Assembly: GCF_036924715.1 (NCBI RefSeq)
Contig: NZ_JAZHSB010000001.1
Coordinates: forward strand, 1,665,001-1,729,000
DNA from: Bradyrhizobium sp. AZCC 1721
Lineage (GTDB): Bacteria > Pseudomonadota > Alphaproteobacteria > Rhizobiales > Xanthobacteraceae
Length of the DNA stretch: 64,000 nucleotides
Direction: 5' to 3'
Shown here: positions 52,426 to 60,673 of the stretch, one piece after another
How the letters are laid out: each line of letters opens with the position of its first letter
Numbering within the stretch: the stretch's first letter is position 1
Position numbers and translations under genes: made by a program
Notes under the pieces: model-generated
What the model was told of the DNA's origin: nothing
Seen by the model: only the letters and a program-made list of their open reading frames with translations
Databases searched by the model: none

Positions 52426-53465
52426 CTGATCTCCTTGCGCACCGTCGCTGCGGCGTCGCACATCGCCTTCAATTTCCCAAACGCGATATGGCGCGGCATG
52501 TATTTCATGCCGCAATCGGGCGCGATGACCAGCCGATCGGAGGCGACGTGCTTGAGGCCGTTGCGGATGCGGCCGGCCACCACACCGGCAGATTCGATCT
52601 CGGGATTGCCGAGGTCGAGCACGCCTAGCATGATCTTCTTCGACGATAAATCCTTGAGCACGCCGAGATCGAGCTTCGGCTGCGCCGCCTCGATCGAAAT
52701 CTGCTCGGCACTGGTGTCGGCAAGTTCAGCAAGGAAGGAATAGCCGGCCGGCTTGGTCGAGCCGGGGACGACCGCGGCATAGCCGAAGCACAGATGCACC
52801 ACGGTCGGCACGGTAATACCTTGCAGGGCGCGGTTGATCGCCTTCACAGCGTAGCGGCGGGCAAGGTCCGGGTTGTTGCGCACCCAGGGCTCGTCGAGCT
52901 GGATCACGTCAGCGCCGGCCTTTTGCAAATCGAGCGCTTCGGCGTTGACGGCTTCGGCAAATGCCATCGCCAGCTCTTCATCGTCCTTGTAGTACTCGTT
53001 CTTCGCCTGCTGGCTCATCGTGAACGGGCCGGGCAGGGTGATCTTGGCCGCGCGATCGGTATTCTGGCGCAGAAATTCCATGTCGTGCAGCTCGACCGGG
53101 CCGCGGCGTTTTACCGGACCGACCACACGCGGTACCGGCGTTTCGTGTCCGCTGCGCGAGGTGATCATCGCCGGATTTTCGTCATCGATGCCTTCAAGCG
53201 CGGTGGCGAAGCGATTCGAATAGCTCTCGCGGCGGATTTCGCCGTCGGTCACGATGTCGATGCCCGCGCGCTCCATGTCCCTGATCGCAACGATGGTGGC
53301 GTCGTCCTGCGCTTCTTCCAGGTGCTCCGCAGGCAGCCGCCACATCGCGTGCAGGCGCGTGCGCGGCACCACCTTTGACAACATCGCGTGATCGACCAGC
53401 CATTCCGGCTGCGGGTAGCTGCCAACGACGGTGGTCGGCAGAAGATGTTTCGGCAGGTTCACCAT
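52422..53465 (-). CDS. MetE-like (cobalamin-independent methionine synthase family) enzyme
   Basis: This 347-aa protein corresponds to the C-terminal catalytic half of MetE: TTVVGSYPQPEWLVDHAML, DIVTDGEIRRESYSNRFATA, IQLDEPWVRNNPDLARRYAV, zinc ligands in VVHLCFGY (His-x-Cys) and VIAPDCGMKYMP (second Cys). Stand-alone short forms act in methyl transfer from varied donors or on non-homocysteine thiols; the real substrate is open. It is the last gene of an eight-gene minus-strand unit, 33 bp after the FAH-family gene. Confidence 0.85.
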   Translation of the reverse strand: MVNLPKHLLPTTVVGSYPQPEWLVDHAMLSKVVPRTRLHAMWRLPAEHLEEAQDDATIVAIRDMERAGIDIVTDGEIRRESYSNRFATALEGIDDENPAMITSRSGHETPVPRVVGPVKRRGPVELHDMEFLRQNTDRAAKITLPGPFTMSQQAKNEYYKDDEELAMAFAEAVNAEALDLQKAGADVIQLDEPWVRNNPDLARRYAVKAINRALQGITVPTVVHLCFGYAAVVPGSTKPAGYSFLAELADTSAEQISIEAAQPKLDLGVLKDLSSKKIMLGVLDLGNPEIESAGVVAGRIRNGLKHVASDRLVIAPDCGMKYMPRHIAFGKLKAMCDAAATVRKEIS

Positions 53466-53498
53466 CGTCTCCGTGCTCTTGTTGTTATGCCTCTCGTT

Positions 53499-54368
53499 TC
53501 AAGCCGCACGTGTCGCAGCCGCCGCAACCTCGTCTTTCACGGGATTGCGCAGCACGCCGATGCCGGATACCTCGACCTCGACCATGTCGCCATCCTTCAT
53601 CCACAGCGGCGGCGTGCGATAGGCGCCGACGCCGCCGGTGGTGCCGGTGACGATGACGTCGCCCGGAACCAGTTCGGTGAAGGTCGAGCAGTAGGCGATC
53701 AGGGCAGGGACGTCGAACACGAGGTCCGAGATCGGCGCGGCCTGCACTTCGACGCCGTTGAGGCGGGTCGCAATGGTCTGCTTGCTGATATCAGGGATTT
53801 CGTCTGTGGTGACCATCCACGGTCCGAATGCGCCGGTGCCGACAAAATTCTTTCCCGGCGCGAATTGCGAGGTGTGGCGCTGCCAGTCGCGGATGCTGCC
53901 GTCATTGTAGCAGGCATAGCCCGCAACATGCGCGAGCGCCTCTTCCCGCGAAATCCGGCGGCCGGCCTTGCCGACGATGACGGCCATCTCGCCCTCGTAA
54001 TCGAAACGTTCGGATTCCAGCGGCCGGATCATCGGCTGGCCGCCACCGACCTGGCTATTGGCGAAACGCGTGAAGATCATCGGATGCGGCGGCGTGGGAT
54101 GGCCGCTTTCGGCAAGGTGCGTGGCGTAGTTGACGCCGATGCAGAAGATCTTGTCCGGGTCGGGCACGGTCGGCAGCAACTCGATTTCGGCCAATGCGTA
54201 ATCGGGACGCTCACCCTGCAGCGCTTTCAGTTCGTCGAGCAATCCGTTGGCGAGCAGCGACTTCAGGGTTGGATAAGCCTTAAGCCGCTTTCCGGCATCG
54301 ATAATGCCTGCGTTCGTGACCAGCCCGTAGGTTGTCGTCTGACCTGCCTTGAAACTCGCGATCCTCAT
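53499..54368 (-). CDS. Fumarylacetoacetate hydrolase family protein
   Basis: This 289-aa FAH-fold enzyme has FCIGVNYATHLAESG, the metal site YEGEMAVIVGKAGRRI (Glu-x-Glu) with a later Asp in NDGSIRDWQ, and GDVIVTGTTGGVGAYRTPP. Such proteins are hydrolases, decarboxylases or tautomerases at the end of aromatic and sugar-acid pathways. It shares a 4-nt overlap with the deacetylase-like gene upstream, so they are translated together. Confidence 0.9.
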   Translation of the reverse strand: MRIASFKAGQTTTYGLVTNAGIIDAGKRLKAYPTLKSLLANGLLDELKALQGERPDYALAEIELLPTVPDPDKIFCIGVNYATHLAESGHPTPPHPMIFTRFANSQVGGGQPMIRPLESERFDYEGEMAVIVGKAGRRISREEALAHVAGYACYNDGSIRDWQRHTSQFAPGKNFVGTGAFGPWMVTTDEIPDISKQTIATRLNGVEVQAAPISDLVFDVPALIAYCSTFTELVPGDVIVTGTTGGVGAYRTPPLWMKDGDMVEVEVSGIGVLRNPVKDEVAAAATRAA

Positions 54369-55036
54369 GTTGTGACACTCTCTTCGATGTTGGAAACGTA
54401 GGGCTGAATGGGCAGCACGATCTTGCCCGACCGGATCGGGACGCAGTCGGGCGGAAAGTCCTGGTGGAAGCGCGCGCCGGCTTCCTCTGCTCGGTCGAGA
54501 AAGCGCTCAAGGTGATCCATGGCGCCGCCAGGCAGATCGTGCAGCACCATCAGGCTCCACGGCTGCGAGCGGCACAGGTCGAGGGCTCGGTCGACCCAGC
54601 CATCGGGATCGTCCCAGTCGCGCGGGATCGCATTCCAAAGTACGCAGCTATGCCCGTTGCGGATGAGGTAGTCGACCACGGAGGGCTTCAACAGCCGCCG
54701 ATCGAGATTGCCGCCGCCGCCGAACGGCCTGAACCAGCGCTCTGTATGGGCGAGGTTGCCGATCGCGTCTTGCGTCCGGCCGATCTCGCTTTGTGCCGCG
54801 TTCGGATCGCGCTGCTGCCCGAGCGGCACGGTGTGCGTAAAGGTATGATTGCCGATCCAGTGGCCTTCATCATGCGCGCGTGCGGCCAGCCGGCGACGCT
54901 CGCCATCGCCGAGCTTTTCGCCGATCACGAAGAACGTCGTCTTGATGCCGCGCTCGCGTAAGGTGTCGAGCACGCGCGGCGTGACGCCAGGCTCGGGACC
55001 ATTGTCGAATGTCAGCGTCAGGTCGAACACGTTCAC
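54365..55036 (-). CDS. Polysaccharide deacetylase (NodB-homology) family hydrolase
   Basis: This 223-aa protein is a compact NodB fold: LTLTFDNGPEPGVTPRVLDT with the catalytic Asp, KTTFFVIGEKL, the metal-binding His-x3-His in GNHTFTHTVPLG and WRLLVLHDLPGG-type motif (SLMVLHDLPGGAMDHLERFL) near the end. It has no signal peptide, so it works in the cytoplasm and is more likely an amidase/imidase (allantoinase or hydantoinase-like) than a cell-wall enzyme. It lies 6 bp after a permease gene in the ABC operon. Confidence 0.85.
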   Translation of the reverse strand: MNVFDLTLTFDNGPEPGVTPRVLDTLRERGIKTTFFVIGEKLGDGERRRLAARAHDEGHWIGNHTFTHTVPLGQQRDPNAAQSEIGRTQDAIGNLAHTERWFRPFGGGGNLDRRLLKPSVVDYLIRNGHSCVLWNAIPRDWDDPDGWVDRALDLCRSQPWSLMVLHDLPGGAMDHLERFLDRAEEAGARFHQDFPPDCVPIRSGKIVLPIQPYVSNIEESVTT

Positions 55037-55042
55037 ACTCCG

Positions 55043-55843
55043 TCAGGTCGCAGGCTGCAGGGCAGCGGGCGCGACTTCGCCCGCGGAGTCTTGCCCGGCG
55101 CGCGTGCCGGTCTGCCAGATCGCGGCCTTGCGCTCGATCCATTTGATGGCGGCGTTGAAGGCGATCGCCATCGCCAGCACCAGCAACACGCCGGCAAACA
55201 CATGCGGGCTATCGAGAATGGTGCGGTAGCGCGAGATCAGATAGCCGATGCCCGCGGACGAGATCAGCATTTCCGACACCACCACACCGACGATCACAAG
55301 CGCGCCGCCGACGCGCAGTCCCGACAGCACGGTCGGGATCGCCGCTGGAATGATGACGCGAACCAGCCGCTGGCTCAGCGTCGCGCCCATGCTGCGGGCG
55401 GCCAGCAGCAACTGCGGATCGATGGTCTGGATGCCTGCGGCAGTCGCCAGCATCGTCGGCAGAAAGCCATAGATCGAAGCGAATGCGATCTTGGATTCCG
55501 AGCCGATGCCGAGCCAGACCGTGAAGACGGGATAGAGGATGACCAGCGGCACCGCATAGAGGCTCGAGACCATCGGCATGATCAGGATGCGCGGCCGCGG
55601 CAGGCTGCCGACGATGGCGCCGAGCAGGATGCCGCCGCCGCAGGCGAACGCCATCGAGATTGCGACTTCGTAGAGCGTGACGGCAAGCGCGTGGCCGTAT
55701 TCGCCAGCCTCGTTCCATCCGGCCGCGAGCGTCGAGGACAGCGACGGCAGAAACAGTTCCGGAATGAAGCCGGCACGCGGCAGGATTTCCCACAGCGCAA
55801 TGAGCCCGAACACGATCAATCTGCGAAGTGTTGCCGCGCTCAT
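55043..55843 (-). CDS. ABC transporter permease (SsuC/TauC type), second of two
   Basis: This 266-aa protein has six membrane helices and the EAA motif IDPQLLLAARSMGATLSQRL ahead of VIIPAAIPTVLSGLRVGGAL. It belongs to the BPD_transp_1 class of nitrate/sulfonate/taurine/thiamine-precursor importers. I use the ATG at 55841-55843, 7 nt after the ATPase stop, rather than a start 69 nt upstream inside that gene. With the permease at 56627 it would form a heterodimeric channel. Confidence 0.92.
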   Translation of the reverse strand: MSAATLRRLIVFGLIALWEILPRAGFIPELFLPSLSSTLAAGWNEAGEYGHALAVTLYEVAISMAFACGGGILLGAIVGSLPRPRILIMPMVSSLYAVPLVILYPVFTVWLGIGSESKIAFASIYGFLPTMLATAAGIQTIDPQLLLAARSMGATLSQRLVRVIIPAAIPTVLSGLRVGGALVIVGVVVSEMLISSAGIGYLISRYRTILDSPHVFAGVLLVLAMAIAFNAAIKWIERKAAIWQTGTRAGQDSAGEVAPAALQPAT

Positions 55844-55850
55844 GCCAGCC

Positions 55851-56648
55851 TCACGCCGATTTGCGAATGTGCCGCCAGATGCGGTCGCGCAGACTGCCGA
55901 AGGCGTCGCCACTCAGCATCTCATAGGTGCGTGGGCGGGGCAGCGAGACCTGCAGATGATCGACGATGCGGCCAGGGCGCGGCGACATCACGATCACCTC
56001 GTCGGCGAGATAGACCGCTTCCGTCAGGCTATGGGTCACGAATACCACCGTCTTGCCGGTCGCCGCCCAGATCCGCAGCAGCTCGTCGCCCATGGTCATG
56101 CGGGTCTGTTCGTCGAGCGCCGCGAACGGCTCGTCCATCAGCAGCACCGGCGGGTCCTGCACCAGGCCGCGCGCAATCGAGACGCGCTGCTTCATCCCGC
56201 CCGACAGCTCATGCGGATGGCGCTTGCCGAAGCCCTCGAGGCCCACAAGCTTCAGGGCGTCCTGCGCTCTAACGCGTCGATCGCTTTTTGTGACGCCGCG
56301 CAGCGCCAGCGGAAACTCGACGTTTTCTTCCGCCGTCAGCCAGGGGAACAGGCTGGCTTCCTGAAACACCACGCCGACCCGGTTCGGATCGGGCTCGGGG
56401 ATCGGCGCGCCGCTGATGGTGATGGTGCCGGAGGTCTGCTGGCGCAGGCCGGCCATCATCATCAGAAGCGTCGACTTGCCGCAGCCGCTCGGGCCGACCA
56501 GCACCACGAAGCGGCCGGGCCTGACGTCGAGCGAAACGTCTTCCAGCGCGACGACATCCTGTGTCGTGGTCTTGAAGATCTGCCCGACATTGCGGACTTC
56601 GATCGCGCCGGCCGGCTTCAGCGGGGTTATGTTCGCCAATGGCTGCAT
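55851..56648 (-). CDS. ABC transporter ATP-binding protein
   Basis: This 265-aa ATPase has Walker A VGPSGCGKSTLLMMMAG, Q-loop VFQEASLFPWLTAEEN, signature LSGGMKQRVSIARGL, Walker B VLLMDEPFAALD and the H-loop VFVTHSLTEAVYL. The SLFPWL Q-loop is typical of the SsuB/TauB/NrtD group. The start at 56648 lies within the end of the upstream permease gene (22-bp overlap). It energises import by the two flanking permeases. Confidence 0.95.
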   Translation of the reverse strand: MQPLANITPLKPAGAIEVRNVGQIFKTTTQDVVALEDVSLDVRPGRFVVLVGPSGCGKSTLLMMMAGLRQQTSGTITISGAPIPEPDPNRVGVVFQEASLFPWLTAEENVEFPLALRGVTKSDRRVRAQDALKLVGLEGFGKRHPHELSGGMKQRVSIARGLVQDPPVLLMDEPFAALDEQTRMTMGDELLRIWAATGKTVVFVTHSLTEAVYLADEVIVMSPRPGRIVDHLQVSLPRPRTYEMLSGDAFGSLRDRIWRHIRKSA

Positions 56649-57382
56649 CGTGTTTCCACCCATCTGACCAGTTCATTGAAGGCAATCGCGATCACGGCGA
56701 TCATCACCACGCCGGCCAGCAATTGCTTCATCTGGAAGTTCTCGCCCCAAGTCGCAATCTGGTGCCCGATGCCGTCGCGCGAGGCGTACATTTCGGCGAG
56801 AATGACGCCGGTGAGGTTGAAGATCATCGAGATCCGCAGCGCTTCCAGCAGGACGGGGAGCATGCTCGGCAGGTAGACGCGGAACGCGGTCTGAACAGGT
56901 GTCGCGCCATAGGAGCGGGCGACCGTCAAATGCTCGACCTTGACCGACTCCACCGCCGTCGTGGTCGACATGATCACGATGAAGATCGTCGAGAAGAAGC
57001 CGAAGCCCACCTTCTGCGAAAAGCCGACCCCGAACACCAGGATGAACATCGGTAGGAAGATCGACTTTGGAATGCTGAAGGCGAAGAACAGCAGCGGCTT
57101 TGCCACCTCGGCAAAATAGCGGTTCTCCGCGATCAGGAAGCCGATCAGCGCGCCGACGGGAACGGCGAGGGCGAAGGCGGTCACCACCTCGGTTGCGGTC
57201 ACCGCGAGATCCTTGCGCACGCTCGCGCGCTGCAAGAGCTCGCCAAGTGTTGACAGCGTATCGGAGGCGGAGGGAAGCAGGCGCGGATTGACGATGCCGG
57301 TCCGCGACATGATTTCCCACATCGCAAACAGCGCCACCACAATGGCAACCCGCGCCGCCTTTACCGCTAGCCCGCTTTGCAT
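56627..57382 (-). CDS. ABC transporter permease (SsuC/TauC type), first of two
   Basis: This 251-aa permease has six helices and the EAA-type loop VEHLTVARSYGATPVQTAFR followed by VYLPSMLPVLLEALRISMIF. It differs clearly from the second permease, so the channel is probably heteromeric, less usual in this ABC group where one permease gene is the norm. The start ATG at 57380-57382 is 10 nt after the binding-protein stop. Confidence 0.92.
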   Translation of the reverse strand: MQSGLAVKAARVAIVVALFAMWEIMSRTGIVNPRLLPSASDTLSTLGELLQRASVRKDLAVTATEVVTAFALAVPVGALIGFLIAENRYFAEVAKPLLFFAFSIPKSIFLPMFILVFGVGFSQKVGFGFFSTIFIVIMSTTTAVESVKVEHLTVARSYGATPVQTAFRVYLPSMLPVLLEALRISMIFNLTGVILAEMYASRDGIGHQIATWGENFQMKQLLAGVVMIAVIAIAFNELVRWVETRCSHWRT

Positions 57383-57392
57383 CGCGCGTGTC

Positions 57393-58364
57393 TCAGAACT
57401 TGGTCGGAACCGGCTTGAACTGCGTCGAGATAATTTCCGAGGCCGGCCCAAGGTCCTTCATGCCGCTCGCCTTGGCCATGTCGAGCGCGAGCTGGAGCTG
57501 TTCCGGAATCTTCGGACCATCCATGCTGCCGTCGGTTTCCAGCTTCATGATCGTGTTATCATATTCCAGCGCCGCGATCTCGGCGGAAATTTCATAGAGC
57601 TCGGTGATCAGCTTGACGGAGGCGTCCTTGTTGGCGCGCATGTACATCAGTGCGCCATAGAGTGCGTTCAGCGTCTTCTGTACGAGTTGCGGCTTGTCCT
57701 GCACGTATTTGTCGAGCGCGATCCAGCCGGCGGCGAGATTCGGCGGCACTTCCTTGGAGAAATCGAGGATGGTGCGCGCTTCGCCCGATTTTGAGATCTG
57801 GAAACTCAGCGGCGAATAGACGACGGCCGCGTCGACGTTACCGGCAAGCAGGTTCGGCACCAGGCCACCGCCGCCGACGGGAACGCGAGTGAATTCGATC
57901 TTCTTGTCCTGCTGGGTCCACAACGCCAGCAGGTCGGAGCCGGAGCCTGCGGAGGTGATGGCGACCTTCTTGCCGTTCAGGTCCTTCACCCCAAGCGTCG
58001 ATTTCGAAAGCGTCATCAACTGCCAGCCGTAATAGCCCGTGGCTGCACTCGCGAGCACCTTGGAATTCACGCCCTTCTTGCGCCCGGCCGATACCAGCGA
58101 AGTGGCGTCGAGGATCACGTCGGCGGCGCCCGCTGCCATCGCCTCGAAGGTCTCGGCGCCGCCGCGATAGATCGTGAGTTCAGCCGTGATGCCTTCCTTC
58201 TCGAACAGTTTTTGGCGCACCGCGGTTTCCGCGATCGTCGTCGGCCAGTAGGTTTTCGTCGGAAGCCCGATGCGGACGGCATCGGCGGCTTGCGCCATGC
58301 CTGATGCGCCAAGCACGGTGGCGGCTGCAATCGTTCCCAGTATGTGGCGTCGCGTGATTTTCAT
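57393..58364 (-). CDS. ABC transporter periplasmic binding protein (NMT1/TauA type)
   Basis: This 323-aa protein starts MKITRRHILGTIAAATVLGA with a twin-arginine-like signal and AQA cleavage site, then the SBP fold: RIGLPTKTYWPTTIAETAVR, ELTIYRGGAETFEAMAAGAA, GKKVAITSAGSGSDLLALWT and VPNLLAGNVDAAVVYSPLSF. The NMT1/THI5-TauA group binds pyrimidine-like precursors, sulfonates, nitrate or aromatic acids. It gives the operon its substrate specificity, which cannot be read from sequence. Confidence 0.92.
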   Translation of the reverse strand: MKITRRHILGTIAAATVLGASGMAQAADAVRIGLPTKTYWPTTIAETAVRQKLFEKEGITAELTIYRGGAETFEAMAAGAADVILDATSLVSAGRKKGVNSKVLASAATGYYGWQLMTLSKSTLGVKDLNGKKVAITSAGSGSDLLALWTQQDKKIEFTRVPVGGGGLVPNLLAGNVDAAVVYSPLSFQISKSGEARTILDFSKEVPPNLAAGWIALDKYVQDKPQLVQKTLNALYGALMYMRANKDASVKLITELYEISAEIAALEYDNTIMKLETDGSMDGPKIPEQLQLALDMAKASGMKDLGPASEIISTQFKPVPTKF

Positions 58365-58416
58365 GGTGACGTTTCCCTTTGCTTTTCTTGATTTGATTTG
58401 GTCCTCGAACGGTCGA

Positions 58417-59145
58417 TCAGGCGGTGTCGCCACCTCCGAACGTTTTCGGCGTAGCGAGCTCGACGAGATGCATGGTCGTCATGAAATGTTTCGAGAGCGC
58501 CGCGACTGCGGCCTCGGCATCGCGCTTGAGCACGGCATGCACGATTGCCGCGTGTTCGGCCTCGACATTGCGGGATTCTTCGCTGTTGCGCCGGATCGCA
58601 AGCCTTCGATAGCGTTCGCTCTGCTCGTGCAGGACGTCGCGAAAACCGAGCAACCATTGCGAGCCGCAGGCGTTCACCAGCGTGCGGTGAAAGACTCTGT
58701 GCCGCACCACCCACTCCTCGTAGTGATGGGTCGGATCGTCGGGGTAGGTGTAGGGCACGGCGCAGAGCGCCGCGAAAGATTTCTCCACCGAGGCAAGCCA
58801 TGCCGCATCGCCACGCTCGATCGAACGGCGCAACGCCAGCCCTTCGATATCGACGCGGGTCTGTGTCACGTCCCTGAGGTCGGCTGATGATACCGGGCTG
58901 ACACGAAAGCCGCGCTGGTCGGATGCCTGCACCAGCCCGTCCGCGACCAGCCGCGACAGCGCCTCGCGCACCGCGGCGAGGCTGACCGAAAACTGTTTGG
59001 CGAGACCGGCGATATGGAGCTTCTGGCCGGGTAGCAGCCGGGTCGAGAGAATATCCGCGCGCAGCCGTTCCTGAACGGCGGAGGTCAGGCTTCGCGGCCG
59101 CTCGTCGGCGAGGCGCTCGCCAAAACTCAACCCGATACTGCTCAT
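58417..59145 (-). CDS. GntR-family (FCD subfamily) regulator of the ABC operon
   Basis: This protein of about 242 aa has a winged helix at residues 12-75 (LSTRLLPGQKLHIAGLAKQF of the type, SLAAVREALSRLVADGLVQA) and an FCD ligand domain with metal-binding Asp/His (IEGLALRRSIERGD, YEEWVVRHRVFHRTLVNACG). I prefer the ATG at 59143-59145 to a TTG at 59181. It heads the minus-strand unit 52 bp before the binding-protein gene and should repress it until the substrate is present. A perfect 12-bp palindrome lies upstream. Confidence 0.9.
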   Translation of the reverse strand: MSSIGLSFGERLADERPRSLTSAVQERLRADILSTRLLPGQKLHIAGLAKQFSVSLAAVREALSRLVADGLVQASDQRGFRVSPVSSADLRDVTQTRVDIEGLALRRSIERGDAAWLASVEKSFAALCAVPYTYPDDPTHHYEEWVVRHRVFHRTLVNACGSQWLLGFRDVLHEQSERYRRLAIRRNSEESRNVEAEHAAIVHAVLKRDAEAAVAALSKHFMTTMHLVELATPKTFGGGDTA

Positions 59146-59184
59146 GGCGGGCAGCTTGGCGAGAGTAGGTGGGATCGTCAATCG

Positions 59185-59196
59185 AAAATCGATTTT
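59185..59196. promoter_or_regulatory. Candidate GntR operator
   Basis: AAAATCGATTTT is a perfect palindrome 40 bp upstream of the GntR start, in the region shared with the divergent MarR gene. Confidence 0.45.
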
Positions 59197-59355
59197 TTAG
59201 ATAAGCCATTGTCGAAACTTGATTTTCTTCCTCGCCAGTTCGTTTCAAGCCGACGAGCCCGAATATCTCTTGATGAGCCAGATCAAAATCACCGTGACAA
59301 CCTTCCTCCACTTCCTTTAGATAGTTCGCATGCGAAATAAATTGATCTCATCGAT

Positions 59356-59796
59356 ATGAGTCCGCGTCGCGAGCACCGGCTCGTGTTCCTGCTCAACGTC
59401 GCGCAACGCCGGCTGCAGCGCTGGATGGCGGCGCGGTCCCCGCACAGCGGCGTGACCGCCGCGCAGTCCGGCCTGCTCTTCGTCCTGGGCCAGCGCGACG
59501 GCGCCCTGATGGGCGAGGCGGGTGCGGCGCTCGATCTTGGACCACCTGGCATCAGCGGATTGGTGGACCGGATGACGGCGGCGAATCTGATCGAGCGGCG
59601 GGCCGATCCGGATGATGGGCGTGCATGGCGTCTCTGGCTAACGCCGGCCGGCCGCGCGGCGATGGCGCAGTCGAAAGCCGGGCTCGCCGACGTCAACGCG
59701 CGACTCACGGAAGGGTTTACCGACGCCGAGATCGATGTCGTTGCGCGCTGGCTTACCACCATGCAGAGCAGATTTCCCAAAGGAGAAGACGAATGA
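59356..59796 (+). CDS. MarR-family transcriptional regulator
   Basis: This 146-aa MarR protein shows LQRWMAARSPHSGVTAAQSG, the winged-helix core AGAALDLGPPGISGLVDRMT and the wing LIERRADPDDGRAWRLWLT. It binds palindromic sites as a dimer and is usually released by phenolic or CoA ligands. Its stop overlaps the crotonase start by 4 nt, so regulator and enzyme form an operon, which suggests the acyl-CoA handled by the enzyme is its ligand. Confidence 0.92.
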   Translation: MSPRREHRLVFLLNVAQRRLQRWMAARSPHSGVTAAQSGLLFVLGQRDGALMGEAGAALDLGPPGISGLVDRMTAANLIERRADPDDGRAWRLWLTPAGRAAMAQSKAGLADVNARLTEGFTDAEIDVVARWLTTMQSRFPKGEDE

Positions 59797-60566
59797 CCGA
59801 GCACATCAAGATCGAGAAGAGCGACGGGATTTTGAGCCTGACGATGGCTCGCCCCGACAAGAAGAACGCGCTGACGAATGCGATGTACGGCGCGCTTGCG
59901 GACGCGATCGAAGCGGCGGAAACGGATTCATCCGTCCGTGTGCTGCTGATCCGCGGCGAGGGCGATATGTTCACCGCCGGCAACGACGTCGGCGAGTTTG
60001 CAGCCATTGCAACCGGCGCACTTCAGGGCGAGCGCCATGTCGGCCGCTTCCTGCAGGCGCTTGCACATTCGAGCCGCCCCCTGGTCGCAGCCGTTCAGGG
60101 ACGCGCCGTCGGTATCGGCACCACGATGCTCTTGCACTGCGATCTGGTCGTGTTGGCCGAGAATGCGCTGTTGTCGACCCCGTTCGTTAATCTGGCGCTG
60201 GTGCCGGAAGCCGCTTCCAGCCTGCTGATGCCGCTTCGCATCGGCTATGCCCGCGCCTTCGAGATGTTCGCGCTCGGTGAGGCGGTCGATGCCAAATCCG
60301 CATTCGCCTGGGGACTTGCCAACCGCGTGGTGCCGCTCGACAAGCTCGATGCGGAAGCGAAGGCTTTCGCGTCCCGGTTGGCGAAACAGCCGGCGGGCGC
60401 CGTCAGCACGACCAAACGGCTGATGCGTAATCCGGAACTTCTGATGGCGCAGATCAAGGCCGAGAGCGAGCAGTTCGCGGCTCGCCTGAAGACGATGGAG
60501 GCGCGTGAGGCTTTCGTTGCGTTTGCCGAGCGCCGGCCGCCGGACTTTTTGAAACTGGCAAGCTAG
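59793..60566 (+). CDS. Enoyl-CoA hydratase/isomerase family protein
   Basis: This 257-aa crotonase has SLTMARPDKKNALTNAMYGA, the oxyanion segment RGEGDMFTAGNDVGEFA and VQGRAVGIGTTMLLHCDLVV. FVNLALVPEAASSLLMPLRI contains a Glu at the position of the second catalytic residue. It resembles PaaG/ECI-type isomerases. The ATG at 59793 overlaps the MarR stop. Confidence 0.9.
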   Translation: MTEHIKIEKSDGILSLTMARPDKKNALTNAMYGALADAIEAAETDSSVRVLLIRGEGDMFTAGNDVGEFAAIATGALQGERHVGRFLQALAHSSRPLVAAVQGRAVGIGTTMLLHCDLVVLAENALLSTPFVNLALVPEAASSLLMPLRIGYARAFEMFALGEAVDAKSAFAWGLANRVVPLDKLDAEAKAFASRLAKQPAGAVSTTKRLMRNPELLMAQIKAESEQFAARLKTMEAREAFVAFAERRPPDFLKLAS

Positions 60567-60673
60567 CCGGCGCCGGCTGCATTGAAGATCGTTTTTCCTC
60601 GCCTGCGACGGCGAGGCAATTGACCGCCCGTGGCGGCCCAGCTACCTCTTTGGGCCGCCCGCGGGGGAAACAA

